Assembly (NCBI RefSeq): GCF_900639865.1
Contig: NZ_CAAAHX010000008.1
Span: 1-64,000 of the forward strand
DNA: 64,000 nucleotides
Origin: Legionella gresilensis
Lineage (GTDB): Bacteria; Pseudomonadota; Gammaproteobacteria; Legionellales; Legionellaceae
Direction: 5' to 3'
A program made the position numbers and the translations under genes. Below, piece after piece: positions 1 through 8,467 of the stretch (position 1 is the first letter of the stretch; every line of letters begins with the position of its first letter). A model generated the notes under the pieces. The model was not told where the DNA came from, did not search any database, and worked only from the letters and a program-made list of their open reading frames with translations.

Positions 1-480
1 GCGCCCGGCGGTGGCTAAGCTTTCTAATAAGTGTCTGCCAACCCAAGTGCTGACGTGGTAAATAGAACGACCAGCGGTTTGCAGACTTTCTTTAAGATAA
101 TTGTCTACAAAGTCGAAAGCGCGAATAATTGGCGTGGTTATCGTTTCAAAGCACTCGCGTGCCTGATGGGCTAACCAACCCGCAGCACGATAAAGTGCGC
201 GCCCGGCGGTGGATAAACCTTCCAACACGTGTCGACCAAACCAAGTACTGGCGCGATAAATAGAACGGCCAGCCGTTTGTAAAACTTCTTTAATATGATG
301 CCCTACAAAGCTTAATAAATTTACAATTGGTCTTCCTAAGTTTTCTAAACAATCTAAAACCTTGTGGGTTAACCAACCAGCAGCACGATAGATTACCCGC
401 CCAACAGTAGCTAAACCTTCTAATGCATGTCGACCAGCCCAAGTAATAGCACGATATATTTTTCGGGTAGCTGTTTGAAT
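1..480 (-). repeat. Class II array: 66-bp units with 198-bp higher-order period, continues past edge
   Basis: Seven complete 22-codon units (480-415, 414-349, 348-283, 282-217, 216-151, 150-85, 84-19) and the start of an eighth are seen. The units cycle in threes: a TAGR-IYRA-TW-GRH type, a TAGR-LYRAAGWL type, and a more divergent third type. The spacing matches class I, but the residues are hydrophobic and amphipathic rather than charged. Arg at positions 6 and 17 is shared with class I, which hints at a common origin. Confidence 0.9.
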
Positions 481-2346
481 ACTTTCTTCTGAGGCATACC
501 ACAGAGATTGCAATGGACGATAAATATAAGCTGTAGAATCATATATCGTTTTTGATATAAATTTTGCTGCATTCGACCTAATTCTTGCATGTCTTAAGCT
601 AAATTGTTTATCTTCAGCATTTCTTTCTGTTTGTAGATCTTGCCAAAACTGCGTCCACATTTCAGCACTAAATTTATCCTCGTCCACATGACGTTTTTCT
701 CGCCTTAGCCAATATTGTTCACGTTCATGCTTTCGATTTTTATCTTCTAATTGATGTTGTTCACGACGGTTTTTCCAAAACTGAGTTTGTGCTATAGGCC
801 TTTCGCTTTCTTCCTTCTTTCGCCTAATAGCACGTACCTGCCAAAATTCTCGGCGCTCTTTTATCCTTGCTTTATCCTCCCGATCATGGTTCTCTTTACG
901 ATTGGCCCAATATTGCTTCCATGAATTAAGTCGCTCTGTATCTTCAGTGTGATGTTGCTCATGACGATTATGCCAAAACTCGGCACGCTTCGTAGGTCTG
1001 TCTGCATCTTCTTTTTTCTGATTAGTCGCTCGTGTTTCCCAAAATTCTCGACGCATTCTGATTCTTGCTGCATCTTCTTGAGCGTGCCGGTATTTACGAT
1101 TAGTCCAATAATAATTACGTTCTCTTGAGCGATCTATATCTTCAATGTGATGTTGTGCTTGACGTTTTTGCCAAAACTCTGCACGTTCTTTGGGCCTATT
1201 AATATCTTCTTGTTGCAGTCTTGTTGCCCATGTGTCCCAAAACTCACGGCGCTCAGTTAATCGTTCTTCATCTTCCTTAACGTGACGGTTTTTACGATTA
1301 GTCCAATATTGCGCACGCGCGCTAAGTTGTGCTTTATCTTCGCCTTGATGTTGTTTATGACGTTGTTGCCAAAAATCTCTTCTTTCTTTGAGCCTATCAA
1401 CATCCTGCTTTTTTTGCTTAATTACCCGTTTTTCCCAAAACTCTCGGCGCTTATTTAATCGTGCTTCATCTTCTTGAACATGGCGATTTATACGGTTACC
1501 CCAGTATTTTTGACGGGCAATGAATCTATCTTGATCTTCATCAATATGTCTTTCTAGGCGCCTTTGCCAAAACTCAGCACGTTCTTTAGGCCTATTAATA
1601 TCTTCTTGTTGCAGTCTTGCTACCCATTTACGCCAAAACTCTTGGCGCTCTTTTATCCTGTCTACATCTTCCCGAGCCTGTCTCTCTTTCCGGCTAGCCC
1701 AATATTGTTTATGTGAATGAAGCCGCGCTTCATCTTCGGCTTGATGTTGCTCATGACGGTGCTGCCAAAACTCAGCTCGCTTAGCAGGTCTTTCGGCGTC
1801 CTCTGTTTTCTGATTAGTCGTGCGTGTCTGCCAAAATTCTTCTCGTGAATTTTTTCTTACTTCATTTTCTTTAATTTGATGGTCTTTACGATTAGCCCAG
1901 TATTGTTTACGTGAATGAAGTCGCGCTTCATCTTCGGCTTGATGTTGCTCATGACGGTGCTGCCAAAACTCAGCTCGCTTAGCAGGTCTTTCGGCGTCCT
2001 CTGTTTTCTGATTAGTCGTGCGTGTCTGCCAAAATTCTTGTCGAGCAGCTTTCCTTTCTTCATTTTCCTGAGCATGACGAATTTTACGATTAGCCCAATA
2101 TTGCTGAGACTGAAGAATATGAAGTTTATTTTGTTCTTCGTGTTTTATAATACGTGCTTGCCAAAAATTAGTCCGTTCTAAAGAACGCGCCCTATCTTCA
2201 GCTCGCCAGGTATTATTAACACGCAAATCGACATATAATTGACCATATTTTGCTTTATTTTCATCAGTTTCCCAACTTGATTCTGGTCCAATAACTGAAT
2301 ATAGGCGCTGCCTTATCATGTCGATATTTCTTGTTCTACCCCACAT
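1..2346 (-). CDS. Giant 22-residue tandem-repeat protein, C-terminus cut by window edge
   Basis: An open frame runs without a stop from ATG at 2346 to the left edge (782 codons seen); a purine-rich GAGAG lies 13 bases upstream of the start. Residues 1-59 are a non-repetitive head. Residues 60-587 are 24 gapless 22-residue repeats with Trp at position 3, an aromatic at 2, Arg at 6, Glu-Asp at 13-14, and Arg at 17 and 21. They are very rich in Arg, Glu, Gln and His. After a 35-residue linker, from residue 623, come at least 7 repeats of a second, more hydrophobic 22-residue class (for example LQTAGRSIYRASTW). No signal peptide is visible. I do not recognise the family. The 22-residue (two hendecads) spacing suggests long helical rods. 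A role as a secreted effector or surface structural protein is inference from the genus and the architecture only. Confidence 0.85.
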   Translation of the reverse strand, partial: MWGRTRNIDMIRQRLYSVIGPESSWETDENKAKYGQLYVDLRVNNTWRAEDRARSLERTNFWQARIIKHEEQNKLHILQSQQYWANRKIRHAQENEERKAARQEFWQTRTTNQKTEDAERPAKRAEFWQHRHEQHQAEDEARLHSRKQYWANRKDHQIKENEVRKNSREEFWQTRTTNQKTEDAERPAKRAEFWQHRHEQHQAEDEARLHSHKQYWASRKERQAREDVDRIKERQEFWRKWVARLQQEDINRPKERAEFWQRRLERHIDEDQDRFIARQKYWGNRINRHVQEDEARLNKRREFWEKRVIKQKKQDVDRLKERRDFWQQRHKQHQGEDKAQLSARAQYWTNRKNRHVKEDEERLTERREFWDTWATRLQQEDINRPKERAEFWQKRQAQHHIEDIDRSRERNYYWTNRKYRHAQEDAARIRMRREFWETRATNQKKEDADRPTKRAEFWHNRHEQHHTEDTERLNSWKQYWANRKENHDREDKARIKERREFWQVRAIRRKKEESERPIAQTQFWKNRREQHQLEDKNRKHEREQYWLRREKRHVDEDKFSAEMWTQFWQDLQTERNAEDKQFSLRHARIRSNAAKFISKTIYDSTAYIYRPLQSLWYASEESIQTATRKIYRAITWAGRHALEGLATVGRVIYRAAGWLTHKVLDCLENLGRPIVNLLSFVGHHIKEVLQTAGRSIYRASTWFGRHVLEGLSTAGRALYRAAGWLAHQARECFETITTPIIRAFDFVDNYLKESLQTAGRSIYHVSTWVGRHLLESLATAGR
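586..2169 (-). repeat. Class I array: 24 tandem 66-bp units
   Basis: Translating the minus strand gives 24 units of exactly 22 codons without gaps. The units alternate in threes: one opening with Gln/Lys-Tyr-Trp, then two opening with Glu-Phe-Trp. This gives a 198-bp higher-order period. Units 3-4 (1906-2037) and 6-7 (1708-1839) encode 43 of 44 identical residues and are almost identical at the DNA level, so at least one 198-bp duplication is recent. Confidence 0.93.
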
Positions 2347-2709
2347 ATTCTTATTACTCTCAAAATTTAAATATTTTAAGGCCACGGACTATAACATTTG
2401 ATTACTTTAGGATCAACTAATTTATAAAAAGATCCAATAATTTCTTAATTAATCAAAATGGAAGATTTATGAAAAAGAAGTCTAATTTTATTAGTTTAAA
2501 AAGAGTTAAAAATAGCTTTTAATTTTGCTAAATTTTTTGTTTAGATTTAAATGGCCTAATTTATTTACTTGATCTCCTATTTCAAATTTACTTAGGTTTT
2601 TATTAGATATAAAAACTTAACTATCATAGTTAAGATAGATATAATACCAAGATTTCGAGGTAGACAATCTTTACAGTTAACATTACTTACTGTTAGCAAC
2701 ATAAGAAAG
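2347..2709. other. AT-rich intergenic region between divergent genes
   Basis: No convincing open frame or RNA gene is seen. The stretch separates the repeat protein (minus) from the M64-type peptidase (plus), so it should carry both promoters. I could not pick either with confidence. Confidence 0.5.
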
Positions 2710-4137
2710 GTGTTTAACCTTCCATTTAATTTTCAGGACGATGCACATGCGTATAATTTTTTTTTAGTTGTATCACTTTTTTCATTACCACTAACCGCAA
2801 AACCTCATTGGGATCCTCATTTAATACCACAGCAATCAGCGTTTTCACATAAAAGCTATGTATCAAATGAAATGATTAAATCCATTAATGAAGAACCTAA
2901 AATTTCAGTATTACGCTTACAAATAAACTGGCTTCCAAATAATGAAACATATTATTTAAGCCATGCAATCATAGAAAATTCCGGTACTCCCGCACTTTTA
3001 GCTAAAAGCAAGCATAGGCCTAAGTGGGGAAGTTATTTAGGCATAGTAAAGGATAAAAATGGCAAACACTTATACTATGATTCTATAGGTACAGGCAAAG
3101 AATATCGCAAATTATCACGAGCTATAAACTTACGATTCCCCCTTCCCAAGGATAATGTAATTTTTGAATTAGTTGCAGAAAATCCACAGTCAGGAATTAT
3201 GGAAACTGTTTTAGAACAAGAGATTATTGTTAGTGAATTAGTAACAGATGATACTTATTATCCTGAACTTGAAGTAAAGCAGTTATTAATATCTCAAAAA
3301 CCGCGGGCTCTTAGAATCAATATTTATGCTGAGGGATATCAGTTTCAAGATAAACATCGTTTTTGGCAAGATGCCATTAAAACTGTTAACGATTTACATA
3401 GTAATAATTTTCCTGGAATTGATTATTTTAGCTTTTATGCGGTATTTCATCCTTCTAATAAATCACTAGGCAAGCCCATCGATCTAGGATTTCCTATTCC
3501 TGAGTTTGATTCTTTTTTAGGCTTATATTATCCCTATTGGACTGGTGTTGAGCGATGGTATCATGCAGTTTATCCCACAAGCGAAAATAAATTCCGCAAA
3601 GCGCTAGCCTCTGCGCCTTATGATTATGCTTTAATCTTAACCAAACACAACGGCTACTGGGGAGTTGGTAATTATATGTCTCATACAGCTATCCCTGCTG
3701 GCAATAAATACTATTTTACCTACTTATTACTGCATGAATTTGGCCATTTTTTTGGACTTAATGAAGAATATGAAGGTGGCGGGCGTACAGAATTAGAGTT
3801 TGCACCAGATATTGACGAACCGTGGTCACAAAACATGACTTTTTTATCCAGCCCCTCTTATCAAGATTTAAAATGGCATACTTTGGTATCACCTCAAACT
3901 GCAATTCCTACACCGGCAAGCGATTGGCAATCTAATCCTCCTGTTTATGGTGCTTATAAAGGTGGTTATGGTGATTCAGTCAGCACGAAAGGCACTAATC
4001 ATAAACCTGGATTTGACTGCACTATGGAAGCAAGCTCTACTTTTTGTGAAATATGTAAACATGGAATAATGGATGTGGTTTTATATAGTACGGGAGCCAT
4101 AAATAACCTAATTGATAACAAAAATGAAATCAATTAA
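2710..4137 (+). CDS. Secreted zinc metallopeptidase, M64 (IgA peptidase)-like
   Basis: The protein carries HEFGH at residues 342-346 followed by EEY, the HExxH-plus-acidic arrangement typical of M64 peptidases. A downstream NMTF...LKWHTLV segment and a Cys-rich FCEICKHGI segment near the C-terminus also fit that family, which cleaves proteins with a catalytic zinc. A hydrophobic stretch ending SLPLTA reads as a signal peptide, so export by Sec and possibly type II secretion is likely. The start is uncertain. GTG at 2710 gives an unusual charged leader before the hydrophobic core. ATG at 2741 or 2747, preceded by CAGGA, would give a classical signal peptide but reaches a stop at 2765 unless one T is added to the nine-T run at 2757-2765. 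A terminator follows at 4149. Confidence 0.8.
   Translation: MFNLPFNFQDDAHAYNFFLVVSLFSLPLTAKPHWDPHLIPQQSAFSHKSYVSNEMIKSINEEPKISVLRLQINWLPNNETYYLSHAIIENSGTPALLAKSKHRPKWGSYLGIVKDKNGKHLYYDSIGTGKEYRKLSRAINLRFPLPKDNVIFELVAENPQSGIMETVLEQEIIVSELVTDDTYYPELEVKQLLISQKPRALRINIYAEGYQFQDKHRFWQDAIKTVNDLHSNNFPGIDYFSFYAVFHPSNKSLGKPIDLGFPIPEFDSFLGLYYPYWTGVERWYHAVYPTSENKFRKALASAPYDYALILTKHNGYWGVGNYMSHTAIPAGNKYYFTYLLLHEFGHFFGLNEEYEGGGRTELEFAPDIDEPWSQNMTFLSSPSYQDLKWHTLVSPQTAIPTPASDWQSNPPVYGAYKGGYGDSVSTKGTNHKPGFDCTMEASSTFCEICKHGIMDVVLYSTGAINNLIDNKNEIN
2757..2765 (+). repeat. Nine-T homopolymer at the M64 peptidase start
   Basis: Read from ATG 2741 or 2747, this run shifts the frame into TAG at 2765-2767. Ten Ts would join that start to the signal peptide core. 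It may be a sequencing or assembly error, a slippage-prone switch, or irrelevant if GTG 2710 is used. Confidence 0.6.
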
Positions 4138-4148
4138 GTGAAGATGCT

Positions 4149-4170
4149 AATAGCGGCCTACGCCGCTATT
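4149..4170 (+). terminator. Strong hairpin after the M64 peptidase
   Basis: A perfect 9-bp GC-containing stem (AATAGCGGC with its complement) encloses a 4-base loop 11 bases after the stop codon. There is only a short T-rich tail, so it is either intrinsic or 3'-end protecting. Confidence 0.7.
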
Positions 4171-4391
4171 TACTTCATCAATCAATAGCAGTCAAATCTG
4201 AAAATTTTTTCGAAAATTACTTAACATTAAGTTAATCAATTGGCTATATAATAATTCTTGCACAAATCCGGTTATATAATTATAACCAAATCTATATTTC
4301 TGCTTATTTAATTAATTTTAAAAAAAATTAATTTTTTTATCTAATATTTAAATTTATAATTTGTTCTCTTTTTCTCTTTTGTAAAAAAATT

Positions 4392-5567
4392 ATGATTACA
4401 TTGTCTTTTGGTCAAGCAGTTATGCTTTTAATTGATCGCTACAAAAACGAGTTTATTGTTGAGAGACTTAAAAAGTTATATTTAAAAGGCATAACTTCTG
4501 AGGAAGACTATCAATACATCATAAATTTATTTAAAAGAAGCCAACTAGATGAAAAATATCAAATCTCAACCAATGCCAATGTTATAAATGAAGATCCTAC
4601 TAGACGATATTTCGAAACTCATCTAGCGTTTGAAACATTATTTATCGCACTTGATGAAATTGATTCCGAGGATCTTGGTGGTTATTATGAAGCATTGTAT
4701 CAGCTACTTCCTCCAGCTGAACAAGCTAAATTTAATAAGTATCTTAATAAAACCACTTCAGCGCATGAAGATTATCTTGTTGAAGAATATATTGATACGC
4801 TTTCTAAGCTAAAAACTAATAAAAGTTATAATGATTTTTCTGAAACTCAAAAAGATAAATTATTTTTAATCTTTAAATGTGCATGGCTTAGCAGCTTTAT
4901 TGTTAAGTTACCTGATATACCTCTTAAAAATGCATATGAAATAGGTTTTTTTTCTGAGCAACAACGAGGCCGCCAAATAAAATTCCTTAAAGCCTCTGCT
5001 GAAACACATGGTCAACAATTTAAAATAGGTAGCTATTCAAGCTATTTTGGATTAATGAAAAGTTATATGCCTATCCCAAAAAACGATGTGATCTTTACTG
5101 AAAGTGGATTTTCTTTTATTAGACCGCCTGATAGGGTCAACTTTAATCTAGCAGCAGCATGGCCAAAAGAAAATTTTTCAACGTTGGTGCACCCTTTTTC
5201 ATGTTCTATTTCTGGCACCATGTTAAGTCAACTTCGCTGCATAAAAAAGTTAGAAAAAATGGCTCATTTACCTTTTAATAATTTAGAAAAATTCACTTCT
5301 TTTCTCAAATGTTTTACCTCTAGCTTGCTTTTTAGTAATGGTGGCCATAGCTATAACGAATTTTTAGCTGTGTTAAAAACCCCTAAAGTTATTTCAGCCT
5401 TTAAATTCATTGACCATTTTGAAGAGATAGATGCAATTAACTTATTGTATAAAGACAATGTGCCTCAATTTAATCGAGCCTTAGATAAAACAATCGCCTA
5501 TACAAAGGTTGTACTAGCAAAACAACAAGTACATGAAAATTTGCTTGAAAAGTACTCAATTATCTAA
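4392..5567 (+). CDS. Unknown protein, possible secreted effector
   Basis: A 391-residue protein that I cannot assign to a named family. It is predicted soluble, Lys/Phe/Leu rich and largely helical, with no signal peptide or clear membrane segment. Distinctive segments are HPFSCSISGTMLSQLR and NGGHSYNEFLAVL in the second half. No good ribosome-binding site precedes ATG 4392, and ATG 4422 is an alternative start. It stands alone between the M64 peptidase terminator and a decayed region, and is AT-rich like other lineage-specific genes here. The segment pattern reminds me of Legionella proteins annotated as Dot/Icm substrates, but I cannot name one, so this is only a suggestion. Confidence 0.7.
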   Translation: MITLSFGQAVMLLIDRYKNEFIVERLKKLYLKGITSEEDYQYIINLFKRSQLDEKYQISTNANVINEDPTRRYFETHLAFETLFIALDEIDSEDLGGYYEALYQLLPPAEQAKFNKYLNKTTSAHEDYLVEEYIDTLSKLKTNKSYNDFSETQKDKLFLIFKCAWLSSFIVKLPDIPLKNAYEIGFFSEQQRGRQIKFLKASAETHGQQFKIGSYSSYFGLMKSYMPIPKNDVIFTESGFSFIRPPDRVNFNLAAAWPKENFSTLVHPFSCSISGTMLSQLRCIKKLEKMAHLPFNNLEKFTSFLKCFTSSLLFSNGGHSYNEFLAVLKTPKVISAFKFIDHFEEIDAINLLYKDNVPQFNRALDKTIAYTKVVLAKQQVHENLLEKYSII

Positions 5568-6035
5568 ATTTTTCTGTAAATTATCATAAAAACTATCCCT
5601 TTTAATTTCTTGAAAGATGCAATTCAGCTATCTGATATTGGTGTAATTAAAAGCTCTTATACCTACTAGGTTATTTTTACTTGTGTAATATTTATACAAA
5701 ATCAACTTTATTTATCTTAAAATGCCTGAAATTCATCAATCCTTATTAACCTTACGCCAACCCCTAGGGTAGCTGTATTAATCACCAGGGAGTTTGTAAT
5801 AGTTACTTAGTACGGTGGTTAGAAGCAGCACTTTTAGGTGAGGAAAAGATGCAGTGCTTTGATAAGCGTATACAGCTTATTACCCAAACGCCAGTTGAAC
5901 TATCATAGCCGCCCCCCCACCTCAAATCCTGAAACGCCACCACTTTAATTGCTTTACTTATCTCATGCTTAATTATAACTTTCTTCTATCATTATTTATA
6001 TTAAATTAAGTAATATTTCCTTTACGATAAAATTT
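5568..6035. other. Intergenic region with decayed coding traces
   Basis: No intact gene is seen. The middle has higher GC than its flanks and contains short frames broken by stops (see the remnant at 5722-5908). A run of eight C at about 5910-5918 and a T-rich tail precede the next gene. Confidence 0.5.
5722..5908 (+). pseudogene. Possible gene remnant
   Basis: An ATG frame from 5722 (MPEIHQSLLTLRQPLG) stops at TAG 5767. A second frame then reads through to TAG 5906, ending WLEAALLGEEKMQCFDKRIQ and about ten more residues. The protein-like composition split by a stop and frame change suggests decay. The parent gene is not recognised, and chance is possible. Confidence 0.25.
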
Positions 6036-7184
6036 ATGACTAAAAAAGTTGATATTCTAATTATTGGGGCCGGAATTGGCGGTTTAACTACGGCAGTTGC
6101 GTGTAATAAAGCCGGCTTTACAACCCTAATTATAGAAAAAGAATCACAGCCTTCGGAAATTGGCGCAGGTATTTGGCTTGCTCCTAATGCTTTAGAAATA
6201 TATCGCGAGCTTAACTTAACAAATAATCTCTTTGATTTAGGTTTTGCAATTAAACAAATCAAATTAGCTTCTACTTCGTCAGGGCAATTACACACACTTA
6301 CGTTAGATAGATCCAAATTTAATATTTTAGCTATTCATCGAGCAAGGCTGCAAAAATATTTAACCGAGCATGTATTACTAAAAGACGTTTATTTCGGTAA
6401 AAGTATTACGAGTATTGAGCAGAATGATACAGGAGTAAGCGTTGAACTTAATACAGGAGAAATTTTATGTGGAAAAATTTTAGTGGGAGCAGATGGCCTG
6501 CATTCCCAGGTACGCAATTTGTTTTTTCAAAAAAATGTAGTTCGTTATTCTGGTTCTAGCAGTTTTCGAGGGATTGTCAATCTATCAATCCTACCCGATT
6601 CTATTGACAACACCAGTTATCAAATATGGGCACCAGGATGCAAACTTGGTTATTCCTTTATAAGTAACCATGAAAAATATTGGTACATTAGTTTTAAATC
6701 TAAACCAGGAAATTATTTTAACAAAGATGATGCTCATAGTACCGCATTAACCCTTACCTCTAAATTTTTTGTTAATCATATTAAGTTAATCGAACAAACT
6801 TGCCCTCATAGCACCATTCAAACCGATATCTCTGATTTATTGCCGCTTAAAACATGGTACAACAATCGGATATGTTTACTTGGCGATGCAGCACATGCGA
6901 CCACCCCGCATCTAGGCCAAGGAGCCGCACAAGCAATTGAAGATGCGATGGCGTTAGCTTTTTCATTAAAGAAATTAGGATTAAATGCCAAAGCGTTAAA
7001 AAACTATCACCAAGTCAGACATAAAAAAGCTGAATATCTTGTTAGAAAAGCAAAAACCTACGGTAAAATGTCAGAATGGCATTCTCCTTTCCTACAAGCG
7101 ATTAGAGATACTATCATTAGGAAAACACCAAAGTTTCTTATTAATTACACCACGGATAAGATTTTTTTACCTGTTATTAAATGA
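6036..7184 (+). CDS. FAD-dependent monooxygenase (salicylate hydroxylase/UbiH-like)
   Basis: A 382-residue flavoprotein of the PF01494 aromatic hydroxylase type. GAGIGG at residues 11-16 binds the ADP part of FAD. GADGLHSQVR near residue 150 is the DG motif linking FAD and NAD(P)H. LLGDAAHATTPHLGQGA near residue 285 is the second FAD contact. Such enzymes use NAD(P)H and O2 to hydroxylate aromatic or related rings; the substrate here cannot be read from sequence. The length is typical of the soluble family. Only a weak Shine-Dalgarno precedes the ATG. A cupin lies 1.3 kb away on the other strand, but the two are separated by an unrelated gene and a remnant, so a joint pathway is not established. 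Confidence 0.85.
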   Translation: MTKKVDILIIGAGIGGLTTAVACNKAGFTTLIIEKESQPSEIGAGIWLAPNALEIYRELNLTNNLFDLGFAIKQIKLASTSSGQLHTLTLDRSKFNILAIHRARLQKYLTEHVLLKDVYFGKSITSIEQNDTGVSVELNTGEILCGKILVGADGLHSQVRNLFFQKNVVRYSGSSSFRGIVNLSILPDSIDNTSYQIWAPGCKLGYSFISNHEKYWYISFKSKPGNYFNKDDAHSTALTLTSKFFVNHIKLIEQTCPHSTIQTDISDLLPLKTWYNNRICLLGDAAHATTPHLGQGAAQAIEDAMALAFSLKKLGLNAKALKNYHQVRHKKAEYLVRKAKTYGKMSEWHSPFLQAIRDTIIRKTPKFLINYTTDKIFLPVIK

Positions 7185-7231
7185 GATATTAGGCAGTTCA
7201 AACGTTTAGCCTACCTTAACATTATATTCAA

Positions 7232-7864
7232 TTAATTAAGACTACTGATATATTCCTCAGCAAATTCTTGACGTTCATCGAGATCATAGAGGTTGAAGTT
7301 AGGTTGACCACCTTGTCTCTCACCATAGTAAAATCTGCCATTTGCATCAACTTTAGCACTTTCCTGAAAAAATACGTATGGACTTAATGTACTCGTCTGG
7401 ATTCTCTCATTCAATGTATTAAAGAAATATTGATGTTCTGAATACTTATTGGAAATAACTTGCAAGGCATTTACAATTTCATTTTCAAAAAGCCCTGGAT
7501 CTTTAGGAATGATAGAACGTTCCAAAATAGATTGATGGTCACTGTTACAATGTGACGTTTGAATGGAACCGTGTGTTAAGCGTTGGACTTGCCCTGCCTT
7601 TAAGGCTTCTAAAATAATTAAAGAAAATTGATCTTGATAATTTTCAAATGGAAAATCACCGCCTTCTTTAATCAATTTATTCAAAGAATCTAAACAATTT
7701 CTTGCAGCCTCTTCTAGCTTCTGAGTTAAAGCTGTATTAGTTAGCTTTTTTTTACAACTATCAGAAAACCAGAATTCATACCAGCGTGAGCGCCTTTGTT
7801 GATTCTCATTAAGGTAGTTAAATTTTTTTTTAAATTCATTAATGACTTCAGATAACAGAGCCAT
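7232..7864 (-). CDS. Unknown protein with acidic C-terminal tail
   Basis: A 210-residue protein not recognised as any family. It is predicted soluble and mostly helical, without a signal peptide or membrane segment. The N-terminal part is basic and aromatic (RRSRWYEFWF near residues 24-33). The last residues DLDERQEFAEEYISSLN form a Glu-rich patch resembling the E-block found near the C-terminus of many Dot/Icm-translocated proteins. GGAGAG sits 5-10 bases before the ATG, a good ribosome-binding site. The gene is convergent with the monooxygenase. Effector status is inference. Confidence 0.7.
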   Translation of the reverse strand: MALLSEVINEFKKKFNYLNENQQRRSRWYEFWFSDSCKKKLTNTALTQKLEEAARNCLDSLNKLIKEGGDFPFENYQDQFSLIILEALKAGQVQRLTHGSIQTSHCNSDHQSILERSIIPKDPGLFENEIVNALQVISNKYSEHQYFFNTLNERIQTSTLSPYVFFQESAKVDANGRFYYGERQGGQPNFNLYDLDERQEFAEEYISSLN

Positions 7865-8467
7865 TATTTCTCTCCTATAATTGAAAAGTGCGCATCATAA
7901 CTTGAGAGAAAATAAATTCCTACTGTAATGTAAATTTAAAGTTAGACTTTTTCAAAAAAATAAATATTGCAATAACCCTTCTGTTAATTATCAAAAAAGT
8001 TATTAATTAGAATAAAGACAACTTAAATAATTAGGAATTAATTTTTCTTAATTAAGCTTATAAATTTATAGATTAGGCGTATATTTATAATCTAATTCCA
8101 AGTTGTCTTTTATTTAACCAATTAAATTGGCTAATATTTTAAGCAGCTTTCCCAATACATTCAAAAATCAACTCAAATACTGGATGACTTAATTAATATC
8201 TTTTATCTATGCCAAAAGCTAAATTTATTGAACACAAATCATCAAACAAGGTTTTCGAGTACAACATCTAAAGATTTGTATAATAATAACTTTATTTCTA
8301 TTCAACAATATGTACATGCTTTATTAGATATGAATAAGCTTGGTTCAGGTTTTTATACACATACCTAAGAGCAGGCTATTAGCAAAATTCTCTGCTTATC
8401 CTCTTACAATGATGAAAAAATACCTATTCTTTGAAAAAACATCCAATACTTTCAAATTTGAAAAAAA
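7865..8467. other. Long AT-rich gap holding a decayed gene
   Basis: The left part (7865-8140) is very AT-rich with short inverted repeats (for example TAGATTA/TAATCTA around 8070-8098) and no open frame. The right part contains the remnant listed separately. Confidence 0.5.
8141..8434 (+). pseudogene. Decayed gene with in-frame stop
   Basis: One frame reads a protein-like helical sequence (KQLSQYIQKSTQILDDLIN and further) to TAA at 8366. It resumes in the same frame after the stop (EQAISKILCLSSYNDEKIPIL) to TGA at 8432. There is no usable start, and a stop lies directly upstream at 8135. This looks like the surviving inner part of a lost gene; the family is unknown. Confidence 0.4.

Noticed and set aside
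586-2169. Regular 66-bp repeats considered as a CRISPR-like array
   Set aside because: The units are directly tandem with no spacers and translate as an unbroken repeat protein.
1915-2181. An 88-codon plus-strand open frame
   Set aside because: It lies opposite the class I repeats and exists only because the repeat codons lack stops on the other strand.
4630-4812. A 60-codon open frame inside the 391-residue gene
   Set aside because: It lies in another frame of a longer gene that has better composition.
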